NCBI GenBank assembly: GCA_035574195.1
Contig: DATLZE010000066.1
Coordinates: 39,901-103,900, forward strand
Origin: SG8-41 sp035574195
Lineage (GTDB): Bacteria; Pseudomonadota; Gammaproteobacteria; Burkholderiales; SG8-41
Direction: 5' to 3'
DNA length: 64,000 nt
Below the pieces are notes generated by a model. That model saw only the letters and a program-made list of their open reading frames with translations. It was not told where the DNA came from and did no database searches. Shown piece after piece: positions 44,419 through 51,861 of this stretch. The position numbers and the translations under genes were made by a program. Each line of letters opens with the position of its first letter. Positions within the stretch are counted from its first letter, which is position 1.

Positions 44419-46232
44419 ACCGCGCCGGCGAGGTGCTCTACGTCGGCAAGGCGCTCGATATCAGGAAGCGGGTCGCCTCCTATTTCCAGAAGGGGGGAGC
44501 GCTCTCGCCCCGTATCCAGGTGATGCTCGAACAGGTCGCCGCCATCGAAACCACGGTCACGCGCTCCGAAGCGGAGGCGTTGTTGCTCGAGCACAATTTA
44601 ATAAAAACTTTAACTCCACGCTATAACATACTGTTTCGTGATGATAAATCATATCCATACCTGGTCCTGAGCAGGCATCGCTTCCCGCGCCTCGCATTCC
44701 ATCGCGGCAGCCTCGACAGGGTGGAGCGCGCCTTCGGCCCGTTCCCGAACGCCGGCGCGGTGCGCGAGAGCATCCAGCTCCTGCAGAAGGTGTTCCGCCT
44801 CCGGACCTGCGAGGACACCGTGTTCGCCAACCGCTCCCGTCCCTGCCTGCTGCACCAGATCCGGCGCTGCAGCGCCCCGTGCGTCGGGCGAGTGAGCGAG
44901 GCCGATTACGCGGAGGACGTGAACGGCGCCGCGCTGTTCCTCTCGGGCAAGGAAGACCAAGTGATCGAACAGCTCGAGGCGCACATGAACGCGGCCTCGG
45001 AGCGCCTCGACTACGAGCAGGCCGCCCTCTATCGCGACCAGATCGCGGCGCTGCGCAAAGTGCGGGAACGGCAGTTCGTGAGCGGGGAAGCGGAAGTGGG
45101 AGATGTGGACGTCGTCGCCTACGGGCGCGCCGGCCACGTCACCTGCGTCAACCTCGCGATGATCCGCGGCGGGCGCCATCTCGGGGACAAGAACTTCTTC
45201 CCGCGCAATGCCGAGGACTGCAGCGCGGAGCAGGTGATCGAGTCCTTCCTGCTCCAACACTACCTGCAGCACCCCGCGCCGGCGCAAATTGTGGCGGGCG
45301 CGCGGGTGAATGCCGCGGCGCTCGAGGAGCTGCTCGCGGAGCGCGCCGGCCACCCGGTGAAGCTCAGCGCGAACCCGAGCGGGGCGCGCTCGGCCTGGGT
45401 CGAAATGGCCGCACGCAACGCCCAGCTCGCCGCCGGACAGCGGCTCGGTTCTCTGGCGACGCAGGAAGCGAGGCTCGCGGCGCTCCAGCAAGCGCTCGAC
45501 CTGCCCGAGACGGCGCGCCGCATCGAGTGCTTCGACGCGAGTCACACCTCGGGCGAGGCGACTGTCGTCGCCTGCGTGGTCTACGACCAGTCCGCGATGC
45601 AGAAAAGCGACTACCGGCGCTACAACATCGCGGTCGCAACGGACGGGCGGCCGCAGCCCGGCTTCGGCGCGCCCGAACAGTCGCAAAGTGCCGCATATCG
45701 GGCCGGGATCGCACCAGGGGACGACTGCGCTGCGCTGCGCGAGGCGCTGTCGCGCCGCTACCGGCGAATCGTGGCCGGAGACGGCAAGCTGCCCGACCTG
45801 GTATTGATTGATGGGGGGCGGGCTCAGCTCGCGGCGGCTCGGGAAGCGCTCGCCGAGCTGGGTCTGGGCGATCTCGCGCTTGCGGCGGTGGCGAAGGGCA
45901 GCGAGCGCAAGCCCGGCGACGAACAGATCCATCTGCCCGGGCGCGCGGCCCCTCTCGTGCTCGGGCGCGAGCATCCAGGATTGCACCTCATCCAGGAGAT
46001 ACGGGACGAGGCTCACCGCTTCGCGATCGAAGGGCACCGCGCCCGCCGCGGCAAGGCCCGCAGCCGCTCGCCGCTCGAGGGCATCGCCGGCATCGGGGCA
46101 AAGCGCCGGCAACGCCTGCTCACCCGTTTCGGAGGACTGCGGGGGCTGCTCGCTGCCAGCGTGGACGAGATCGCGCGCGTTGACGGCATCGGCCGGGCGC
46201 TCGCCGAGAAAATCTACCAAGAGCTGCACTGA
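44355..46232 (+). CDS. uvrC: Excinuclease ABC subunit C
   Basis: UvrC makes both incisions in nucleotide excision repair. The 625 residues have a GIY-YIG nuclease domain (LPHLPGVYRMLNRAGEVLYV then GKALDIRKRVASYF). A UvrB-binding segment follows (DQVIEQLEAHMNAASERLDY). The RNase H-like second nuclease has IECFDASHTSGEATVV and LVLIDGGRAQLAAAREAL. C-terminal helix-hairpin-helix motifs (LEGIAGIGAKRRQRLLTRFG) end the protein. The start is GTG inside the glycosylase gene. Confidence 0.96.
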   Translation: MFDPAAIISSLPHLPGVYRMLNRAGEVLYVGKALDIRKRVASYFQKGGALSPRIQVMLEQVAAIETTVTRSEAEALLLEHNLIKTLTPRYNILFRDDKSYPYLVLSRHRFPRLAFHRGSLDRVERAFGPFPNAGAVRESIQLLQKVFRLRTCEDTVFANRSRPCLLHQIRRCSAPCVGRVSEADYAEDVNGAALFLSGKEDQVIEQLEAHMNAASERLDYEQAALYRDQIAALRKVRERQFVSGEAEVGDVDVVAYGRAGHVTCVNLAMIRGGRHLGDKNFFPRNAEDCSAEQVIESFLLQHYLQHPAPAQIVAGARVNAAALEELLAERAGHPVKLSANPSGARSAWVEMAARNAQLAAGQRLGSLATQEARLAALQQALDLPETARRIECFDASHTSGEATVVACVVYDQSAMQKSDYRRYNIAVATDGRPQPGFGAPEQSQSAAYRAGIAPGDDCAALREALSRRYRRIVAGDGKLPDLVLIDGGRAQLAAAREALAELGLGDLALAAVAKGSERKPGDEQIHLPGRAAPLVLGREHPGLHLIQEIRDEAHRFAIEGHRARRGKARSRSPLEGIAGIGAKRRQRLLTRFGGLRGLLAASVDEIARVDGIGRALAEKIYQELH

Positions 46233-46801
46233 TGCCGCTCAATCTGCCGATCCTGCTCACCTGGCTGCGGATCCTCCTGATCCCGCTGTTCGTGGGGATC
46301 TTCTATTTCGAGAAGAGCTGGGTGTCGGTGCCCAACCAGAACCTGGTGGCGACCGTCATTTTCACCGCGGCTGCGGTCACCGACTGGCTCGACGGCTGGC
46401 TCGCGCGCAAGCTCAACCAGACCTCGGCCTTCGGCGCCTTTCTCGACCCGGTCGCCGACAAGCTGATGGTGGCGGCGGCGCTCATCATCCTGGTCCAGCT
46501 CGAACGGGTGGACGCGATCATCGCGCTGATCATCATCGGGCGCGAAATCACGGTCTCGGCGCTGCGCGAGTGGATGGCGAAGATCGGCGAGTCGAAGAGC
46601 GTCGCGGTATCCTTCCTGGGCAAGATCAAGACCGCCTCGCAGATGCTCGCGATCCCGTTGCTGCTCTATCACGACCGCATCGGCGCCTTCAGCCCGCAGC
46701 TCGTGGGCACCTGGCTGATCTACGTCGCAGCTGCGCTCACCCTGGTCTCGATGGCCTACTACCTCAAGGTGTCGCTGCCGCAGGCATGGAAGCGCGCCTG
46801 A
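46232..46801 (+). CDS. pgsA: CDP-diacylglycerol-glycerol-3-phosphate 3-phosphatidyltransferase
   Basis: PgsA makes phosphatidylglycerol phosphate in the inner membrane. The 189 residues have the CDP-alcohol phosphotransferase motif DWLDGWLARKLNQTSAFGAF plus LDPVADK, that is D-G-x2-A-R-x8-G-x3-D-x3-D. Several membrane helices flank it. The ATG shares its A with the uvrC stop. The uvrC-pgsA-tRNA order is usual in gamma- and betaproteobacteria. Confidence 0.95.
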   Translation: MPLNLPILLTWLRILLIPLFVGIFYFEKSWVSVPNQNLVATVIFTAAAVTDWLDGWLARKLNQTSAFGAFLDPVADKLMVAAALIILVQLERVDAIIALIIIGREITVSALREWMAKIGESKSVAVSFLGKIKTASQMLAIPLLLYHDRIGAFSPQLVGTWLIYVAAALTLVSMAYYLKVSLPQAWKRA

Positions 46802-46864
46802 CGAGCGTTGTGAAAACGCCTGGCGACGCTCGCCCCCCTCGACCCTTCCTCCACCGAGTCCACG

Positions 46865-46898
46865 GGGCAAATGGTCAGCGCTCGGCAGCCATTCGCCC
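46865..46898. repeat. Inverted-repeat element B between pgsA and tRNA-Gly
   Basis: GGGCAAATGG (46865-46874) and CCATTCGCCC (46889-46898) pair at 9 of 10 positions around a 14-base loop. Sequence on both sides, including CAAATGGTCA on the left and GACCC on the right, is shared with element A 3.8 kb away. It may terminate pgsA transcription. Confidence 0.6.
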
Positions 46899-46910
46899 GG
46901 GACCCAGTAG

Positions 46911-46939
46911 TTGCCAGGGCAGGGGGGCTCGCCTATAAT
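46911..46939 (+). promoter_or_regulatory. Sigma-70 promoter of tRNA-Gly
   Basis: TTGCCA (46911-46916) and TATAAT (46934-46939) are separated by exactly 17 bases. The transcript would start a few bases before the tRNA at 46953. This is the best vegetative promoter match in the window, as expected for a stable RNA gene. Confidence 0.85.
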
Positions 46940-46952
46940 TTCCTTGCGAAAC

Positions 46953-47028
46953 GCGGGAATAGCTCAGTTGGTAGAGCGCAACCTTGCCAAGGTTGAGGTC
47001 GCGAGTTCGAGACTCGTTTCCCGCTCCA
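46953..47028 (+). tRNA. tRNA-Gly (GCC)
   Basis: The 76-base gene folds as a cloverleaf. The acceptor GCGGGAA pairs with TTCCCGC, the D-arm region is AGCTCAGTTGGTAGAGC, the anticodon stem-loop is CAACCTTGCCAAGGTTG with GCC, and the T-arm is GCGAGTTCGAGACTCGT. The 3' CCA is encoded. It is followed 8 bases later by a strong hairpin terminator. Confidence 0.97.
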
Positions 47029-47036
47029 GGATTCCG

Positions 47037-47072
47037 GGGAAAGTGGACGGCACCCGTGCACTTTCCCTTTTT
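47037..47072 (+). terminator. Rho-independent terminator between tRNA-Gly and tRNA-Cys
   Basis: GGGAAAGTG (47037-47045) pairs fully with CACTTTCCC (47059-47067). Inside it ACGG pairs with CCGT around a 3-base loop, after one G-G mismatch. Five T follow. This is a strong intrinsic terminator, and tRNA-Cys begins only 17 bases later. Confidence 0.88.
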
Positions 47073-47088
47073 GCTTTTCCGGCTTTTC

Positions 47089-47162
47089 GGCGGGGTGGCA
47101 GAGTGGTCATGCAGCGGCCTGCAAAGCCGTGTACGCCGGTTCGATTCCGACCCCCGCCTCCA
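47089..47162 (+). tRNA. tRNA-Cys (GCA)
   Basis: The 74-base cloverleaf has acceptor GGCGGGG with CCCCGCC, the anticodon arm GCGGCCTGCAAAGCCGT with GCA, and a T-arm with GGTTCGATTCC. The 3' CCA is encoded. It lies 16 bases before tRNA-Leu and just after a terminator, so it depends on read-through or a promoter I cannot see. Confidence 0.96.
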
Positions 47163-47177
47163 GTGCATAGCGAGCGC

Positions 47178-47261
47178 GCCCGGGTGGCGTAACTGGTAGC
47201 CGCTGGGGACTTAAAATCCCCTGGCCGCAAGGCCGTGCCGGTTCGAGTCCGGCTCCGGGCA
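47178..47261 (+). tRNA. tRNA-Leu (TAA)
   Basis: The 84-base class II tRNA has acceptor GCCCGGG pairing with TCCGGGC (one G-T pair) and anticodon loop CTTAAAA with TAA. A variable arm TGGCCGCAAGGCCGT forms its own stem, and the T-arm GCCGGTTCGAGTCCGGC follows. No CCA is encoded, unlike the two preceding tRNAs. Order Gly-Cys-Leu after pgsA is typical of betaproteobacteria. Confidence 0.96.
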
Positions 47262-47333
47262 CTCGAGGCGCCAGGGCGCCCTGCCTGCGGCCGGCTGAAG
47301 CGGGGCGCAGGCCCGTTGTGGCATGATACGGAT

Positions 47334-47780
47334 ATGATCATCTTCGATCTCGGTTGCGGCAATCAGCACCGCTTCGAGGGATGGTTCGGCTCGAGCGAGG
47401 AGTTCGAGCAGCAACTCGAAGCAAAACGGATCCTCTGCCCGCTGTGCGGCAGCTCCGATATCGTACGCCTGCCGCACGCGGCCCACATCAAGAGCAGCAC
47501 CAAGCCGCGCCTTCCAGGCGATCCGGCAGCGGCCTCCGCGCGGCAGTACGCCAACATCGGAACCGAGGTGCTCGAGAAGCTCATCGCGCACATCATCGAG
47601 AACACCGAGGACGTCGGCGCCGCGTTTCCCGAGGAGGCGCGCAAGATCCATTACCGCGAGGCGCCCGAGCGCCGGATCCGCGGCACCGCGTCGCGCGAAG
47701 AGGTGGAGGCGCTCAGGGAAGAGGGCATCGAGGTCGTCGCGCTGCCCATCCCCCCGCACCGTGCAGGCAAGATGCATTGA
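47334..47780 (+). CDS. DUF1178 family protein
   Basis: The 148-residue cytosolic protein has the family start MIIFDLGCGNQHRFEGWFGS. A zinc-ribbon-like CPLCGSSDIVRLP follows with one visible C-x2-C pair plus an early Cys. The C-terminal half contains ENTEDVGAAFPEEARKIHYR and GTASREEVEALREEGIEV. The function is unknown. ATG 47334 matches the family N terminus. Its stop codon lies within an FNR-type site that belongs to the next gene. Confidence 0.85.
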   Translation: MIIFDLGCGNQHRFEGWFGSSEEFEQQLEAKRILCPLCGSSDIVRLPHAAHIKSSTKPRLPGDPAAASARQYANIGTEVLEKLIAHIIENTEDVGAAFPEEARKIHYREAPERRIRGTASREEVEALREEGIEVVALPIPPHRAGKMH

Positions 47781-47790
47781 TCTGGATCAA
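47777..47790 (+). promoter_or_regulatory. Consensus FNR/ANR site before uspA
   Basis: TTGATCTGGATCAA fits the FNR consensus TTGAT-N4-ATCAA at every defined base. If TACGGT at 47812-47817 is the -10 box, the site centre falls at about -41.5, the class II activator position. It predicts induction of uspA under low oxygen. A regulator of this family is not in the window. Confidence 0.75.
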
Positions 47791-47850
47791 GCCCTGCGCG
47801 CGGCGGCGTGGTACGGTGCCCGCGGACGACTTCGAGTAGGAGAAAGCGCG

Positions 47851-48291
47851 ATGTTCAAGCACATTCTGCTGCCGACCGACGGCTCCCCGCTCTCCGACAA
47901 GGCGATCAAGCGCGGCATCGAGTTCGCGAAGAAGATCGGGGCGCGCGTGACCGCGATCCACGTGGTACCTGAGTTCAAGATCATCGCCGACGAGAGCATC
48001 GCGCTCAATCCCGCGCTCAAGAAACGCTTCGAGGAGGAATCCCGGGCGCGAGCGCAAAAGATGCTCGATGCGATCGCGCGCGCAGCGAAAGCGAAGGGCG
48101 TGCGGTGTGCCACGCTCACCGCCGTGAGCGACCTGCCCTACCAGCAGATCATCGCCGGCGCCCAGAAAAACAAGTGCGATCTCATCATGATGGCCTCGCA
48201 CGGCCGGCGCGGTCTGTCCAGCCTGCTCCTCGGCAGCGAGACCGCGAAAGTGCTGACCCATTCCAAGATCCCGGTGCTGGTGGTGCGCTGA
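47851..48291 (+). CDS. Universal stress protein A family
   Basis: The 146-residue single-domain Usp begins FKHILLPTDGSPLSDKAIKR. It has the ATP-binding loop G-x2-G-x9-GS in SHGRRGLSSLLLGSETAKVL, and ends HSKIPVLVVR. It is therefore probably an ATP-binding Usp. AGGAG at 47838-47842 supports the ATG. The upstream FNR box suggests an anaerobic or energy-stress role. Confidence 0.9.
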   Translation: MFKHILLPTDGSPLSDKAIKRGIEFAKKIGARVTAIHVVPEFKIIADESIALNPALKKRFEEESRARAQKMLDAIARAAKAKGVRCATLTAVSDLPYQQIIAGAQKNKCDLIMMASHGRRGLSSLLLGSETAKVLTHSKIPVLVVR

Positions 48292-48350
48292 GCCGCGGTA
48301 GCGCCGAGACAGCGGCATTCCCCGCAGTTCACCGCACGCACCGCTCGTAA

Positions 48351-50225
48351 ATGAGCGAGGCGAGGGGCCTGGGCGACGCCGTCGGCGCATTCCTGCGCCG
48401 CTATCCGCCGTTCTCCGAAATGGAGCACGAGGCGCTCGTGTTCCTGACCGGGCGCCTCGCCCTCGGCTACTACCCCGCCGGTGGCACCATCCTCGCCCCC
48501 GAGCACGGCGAGCCATGTTATCTCTACATCGTCCAGCGGGGGACGGTGCGACTGGAGCCCGCCGGATCCGCTCGCGCTCCGGCCGAGGTGGCGCACACGC
48601 TCGGACCGGGCGAATGTTTTCCGCTCGGCGCGCTCCTCGAGTGCCGTCCGCCCGACTCGATCTACGTCGCGGCCGTTGATACTTTCTGCTACCAGTTGCC
48701 GGCTGCCGATTTCACCGAGCTGCTCCAGCGCAGCCCGCGATTCCAGGGCTTCGCCACGCGCCACCTGGCGAGCCTGCTGCGCGAATCCCGGCGCCTGCTC
48801 AAGATGCAGTACGCGAGCACCGCCACCGAGCAGCAGGCGCTCAACCGCTCGCTGCGCACGCTCCTGCGGCGCGCTCCCGTCGCCTGCGACCCCGCGACCC
48901 CGCTGCAGGAAGCGCTCGCCGCCATGCAGCGGGAAAAAACCGGCTCGATCGTGGTGGTGTCGCCTTCGGGCGCGCCGCTCGGCATCCTCACCCGGCACGA
49001 CGTGCTCGACCGGGTAGCGCTCGCGCGCGCCGACCTCGCCTCCCCGATCGAGCAGGTGATGAGCGCGCCGGCTCACACGATCCATGCGGACGCGAGCGCC
49101 TATGACGCGGCGCTCGCGATGGCACGCCATGGGGTGCGCCACCTCCCCGTGGTGGAGGAGGGGAAGCTTCTGGGGGTGGTGACCGAACGCGATCTCTTCG
49201 CACTGCAGCGCGTCTCGATGCGGGGCATACACCGCGCCATCGCGGGCGCCGCCGAGCCCGGAGCGCTGCGCCAGGCCGCAGAGGACATCCGGCGGCTCGC
49301 CGAGGACCTGCTGCACCAGGGCACGGCTGCGGAACAGCTGATGCAGATCATTTCCACCCTGAACGACGCGCTGGCGCGCCGGATCATCGCGCTCGAGGCG
49401 GCACGGCACGATCTCACGGGAATCGGCTGGTGCTGGCTCGCCTTCGGCAGCGAGGGGCGCTACGAGCAGACCTTCGCGAGCGACCAGGACAACGGGCTGA
49501 TCTTTTCGGCCGCCTCGCCGGCCGATGCCCGGCGGCGCCTGCTGCCGTTCGCGCAGGCGGTCAACCGCGCGCTCGACGCCTGCGGGTTTCCGCTGTGCCG
49601 GGGAGAGATCATGGCGGGCAATCCCCGCTGGTGCCTGAGTCTCGAGGAATGGCGCGAGCGATTCGCGCAGTGGGTGCGCGATCCCGGTCCCGAGGCGCTG
49701 CTCAACGCGGCGATCCATTTCGATTTCCGGCCGCTGCACGGCGAGGAGGGGCTCGCCGCGGAGCTGCGCCGCCATCTGCTCGCGCTCACCCGAGGCAACC
49801 AGCGCTTCCTGCGCCAGCTCGCGCAGCATGCGCTCGAAGTCGAGCCGCCGCTCGGCGTGCTGCGCGATTTCGTGGTCGAGGAGCGGGGCGAGCACGCCGG
49901 CACCCTCGACCTCAAGCTGCGCGGGGCGCGCCCTTTCGTGGATGCGGCACGCGTGATCGGGCTCGCCGCCGGCATCGAGCATACCGCAACCGTACAGCGG
50001 TTGCGCGCGGGGAGCGCCCGGCTCAACGTGCCGCCCGACGAGGCCGAAGCCGCCGTCGAGGCGTTCTGCTTCATCCAGCAGCTGCGGTTGCGCACCGGAA
50101 GCGGTCCGTCAGCGAACCGACTCGATCCGCAAGGCCTGAACGAGGTGGACCGCCGCATCCTCAAGGAATGCTTCCGCCAGGCCCGCAAGCTGCAGCTGCG
50201 GCTCAAGCTCGACTATCAGTTATGA
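48351..50225 (+). CDS. cNMP-binding, CBS-pair and DUF294 nucleotidyltransferase-like protein
   Basis: The 624-residue signalling protein has four parts. A cyclic-nucleotide-binding-like domain spans about 20-140 (YLYIVQRGTVRLEP, LGPGECFPLGALLE). Two CBS motifs follow (ALAAMQREKTGSIVVVSPSG, ALAMARHGVRHLPVVEEGKL). A GlnD-like nucleotidyltransferase (DUF294) carries AFGSEGRYEQTFASDQDNGL, with G-S and D-x-D-like residues. A C-terminal helical DUF294_C domain ends it. The target is unknown. The stop overlaps the exonuclease ATG, a pairing common in proteobacteria. Confidence 0.85.
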   Translation: MSEARGLGDAVGAFLRRYPPFSEMEHEALVFLTGRLALGYYPAGGTILAPEHGEPCYLYIVQRGTVRLEPAGSARAPAEVAHTLGPGECFPLGALLECRPPDSIYVAAVDTFCYQLPAADFTELLQRSPRFQGFATRHLASLLRESRRLLKMQYASTATEQQALNRSLRTLLRRAPVACDPATPLQEALAAMQREKTGSIVVVSPSGAPLGILTRHDVLDRVALARADLASPIEQVMSAPAHTIHADASAYDAALAMARHGVRHLPVVEEGKLLGVVTERDLFALQRVSMRGIHRAIAGAAEPGALRQAAEDIRRLAEDLLHQGTAAEQLMQIISTLNDALARRIIALEAARHDLTGIGWCWLAFGSEGRYEQTFASDQDNGLIFSAASPADARRRLLPFAQAVNRALDACGFPLCRGEIMAGNPRWCLSLEEWRERFAQWVRDPGPEALLNAAIHFDFRPLHGEEGLAAELRRHLLALTRGNQRFLRQLAQHALEVEPPLGVLRDFVVEERGEHAGTLDLKLRGARPFVDAARVIGLAAGIEHTATVQRLRAGSARLNVPPDEAEAAVEAFCFIQQLRLRTGSGPSANRLDPQGLNEVDRRILKECFRQARKLQLRLKLDYQL

Positions 50226-50917
50226 GCTTCTGGCGGTGGTGGGCGCGGGCACGGCTGGATGCAGACCAGCAGGCGCGCCTAGGTCGTTACCGCCGGCTCC
50301 CGCCGGCCGACATGGGGCGACCGCTCGAGGCGGCGCGCTTGGTGGTGACGGATGTGGAATCGAGCGGGTTGCGCCCGTATCACGACCGCCTGATCGCGAT
50401 CGGCGCGGTGGCGGTGGCAGGCGGGCTGGTGCGTTTCGGAGAAAGCTTCCACGCCGTCTTGCGGCAGCAGACTCCGAGCGATCCCGCCAACATCCTGGTG
50501 CACGGCATCGGCGGCACGGCGCAGGTTTCGGGCCACGACCCCGCGCACGCGCTGCTCGCGTTTCTGCATTTCTCCGGAAAGGATCCGCTGGTCGGCTTCC
50601 ACGCCGACTTCGACCGGGTCATGATCGAGCGCGCCCTCAAGGGCGCGCTCGGTATCCGGCCGTCCAATCCCTGGCTCGATCTCGCCATGCTGGCCCCGGC
50701 TCTTCTGAGCGAGCGCGCGCCGAACGCCCGCACGCTCGACGACTGGGCCGACGCCCTCGGACTGGATGTCTACGCGCGCCATGACGCGCTATCGGATGCG
50801 CTCACCGCCGCTGAACTGCTCCAGATCGTGATCGCCGTAGCTCGCGGAAAGGGCATCCGCACCTGCGCCGAGCTGGCCCGGCTGGAAAAGCACCAGCGCT
50901 GGCTCGAGGCCCGCTGA
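50222..50917 (+). CDS. DEDDh 3'-5' exonuclease (DnaQ-like)
   Basis: The 231-residue protein has the exonuclease I motif VVTDVESSGLRPY with D-x-E, motif II LVGFHADFDRVMIERAL, and motif III H-x4-D in YARHDALSDALTAAELL. It resembles the proofreading subunit family, but its partnership with the cNMP/CBS/DUF294 gene suggests a different role. It starts within the upstream stop codon. Confidence 0.87.
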   Translation: MSFWRWWARARLDADQQARLGRYRRLPPADMGRPLEAARLVVTDVESSGLRPYHDRLIAIGAVAVAGGLVRFGESFHAVLRQQTPSDPANILVHGIGGTAQVSGHDPAHALLAFLHFSGKDPLVGFHADFDRVMIERALKGALGIRPSNPWLDLAMLAPALLSERAPNARTLDDWADALGLDVYARHDALSDALTAAELLQIVIAVARGKGIRTCAELARLEKHQRWLEAR

Positions 50918-50993
50918 TGCCGCGGCACGAGCCTCAAAAAGTCGGAGGGAATCGGCTAAACTACGCACTTTCACGAAGCACGCAAAGCAGACG

Positions 50994-51809
50994 ATGAATC
51001 ATCCCTCCGCTGCGGTTCACCCCCTCACCGACAAGCTGCGCGCGATCAAGGAAGGGGCGATCGGCTGGATCGTGTTCAACAACCCTGCGCGGCACAACGC
51101 GACTTCCTACGAGATGTGGCTGTCGCTGCCGGTCGTGCTGAAGAGCTATGCCGAGGACCCCGAGGTTCGGGTCGTGATCCTGAGGGGCGAGGGGGAAAAG
51201 GCGTTCAGCGCCGGAGCCGATATCTCGCAGTTCAAGGAGAAGCGCACCGGAGCCGAGGCCGTGAAAGAGTACAACGCGGCGGCCGACAGCGCCAACCGGG
51301 CACTGCGCGAGTTCCCCAAGCCGCTGATCGCCATGATCCGCGGCTACTGCATCGGCGGCGGTACCGCAATCGCGGTGAGCTGCGACATCCGCATCGCCTC
51401 CGACGACGCGCGCTTCGGCGTTCCCGCCGCGAAGCTCGGTCTGGGCTATCGGTTCGAGGGTATCGAGCGCCTGTCCGACATCGTCGGACCGGCCTTCGCA
51501 GCGGAGATCTTCTACACCGCCCGGCAGTTCGATGCGCAGGAGGCGTTACAGATGGGTCTAGTGAACCGCGTGGTGCCCGCCGCTGAGATCGAGAGCTACA
51601 CGCGGCAGTACGCCGATGCCATCGCTGCCAACGCGCCGCTCACTATCGCCGCGGTGAAACGCTCGCTGATCGAATACCTGAAAGCCCCGGCGGAGCGCGA
51701 CCTCGCGCTGTGCCAGCGCATGGTGGACGCGTGCTACGAGAGCGAGGACTACCGCGAGGGCCAAGCGGCGTTCATGGAAAAGCGCAAACCGCAATTCAAA
51801 GGCCGCTGA
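50994..51809 (+). CDS. Enoyl-CoA hydratase/isomerase family protein lacking both catalytic Glu
   Basis: The 271-residue crotonase-fold protein has the oxyanion-hole segments AFSAGADISQFKE and RGYCIGGGTAIAVSCDIRIA. Where rat mitochondrial hydratase has Glu144 and Glu164, this protein has Ala125 (GGGTAIAV) and Ala145 (FGVPAAKLG). It is therefore unlikely to be a classical hydratase; isomerase, decarboxylase or thioesterase chemistry is possible. It leads an operon with a 3-hydroxyacyl-CoA dehydrogenase and a thiolase. A TAAACT box at 50957-50962 may be its -10. Confidence 0.8.
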   Translation: MNHPSAAVHPLTDKLRAIKEGAIGWIVFNNPARHNATSYEMWLSLPVVLKSYAEDPEVRVVILRGEGEKAFSAGADISQFKEKRTGAEAVKEYNAAADSANRALREFPKPLIAMIRGYCIGGGTAIAVSCDIRIASDDARFGVPAAKLGLGYRFEGIERLSDIVGPAFAAEIFYTARQFDAQEALQMGLVNRVVPAAEIESYTRQYADAIAANAPLTIAAVKRSLIEYLKAPAERDLALCQRMVDACYESEDYREGQAAFMEKRKPQFKGR

Positions 51810-51861
51810 ACGGCTGTTCGCCGGCGAGGTGGCGGCGTCATCGAACAATCAAGGATCATTC

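Noticed and set aside
46875..47362. Minus-strand frames reading through the three tRNA genes
   Set aside because: Their translations are the familiar artefact of antisense tRNA sequence (for example SRTRTGT and GGGGRNRTGVHGFAGR); the cloverleaf genes explain the sequence.
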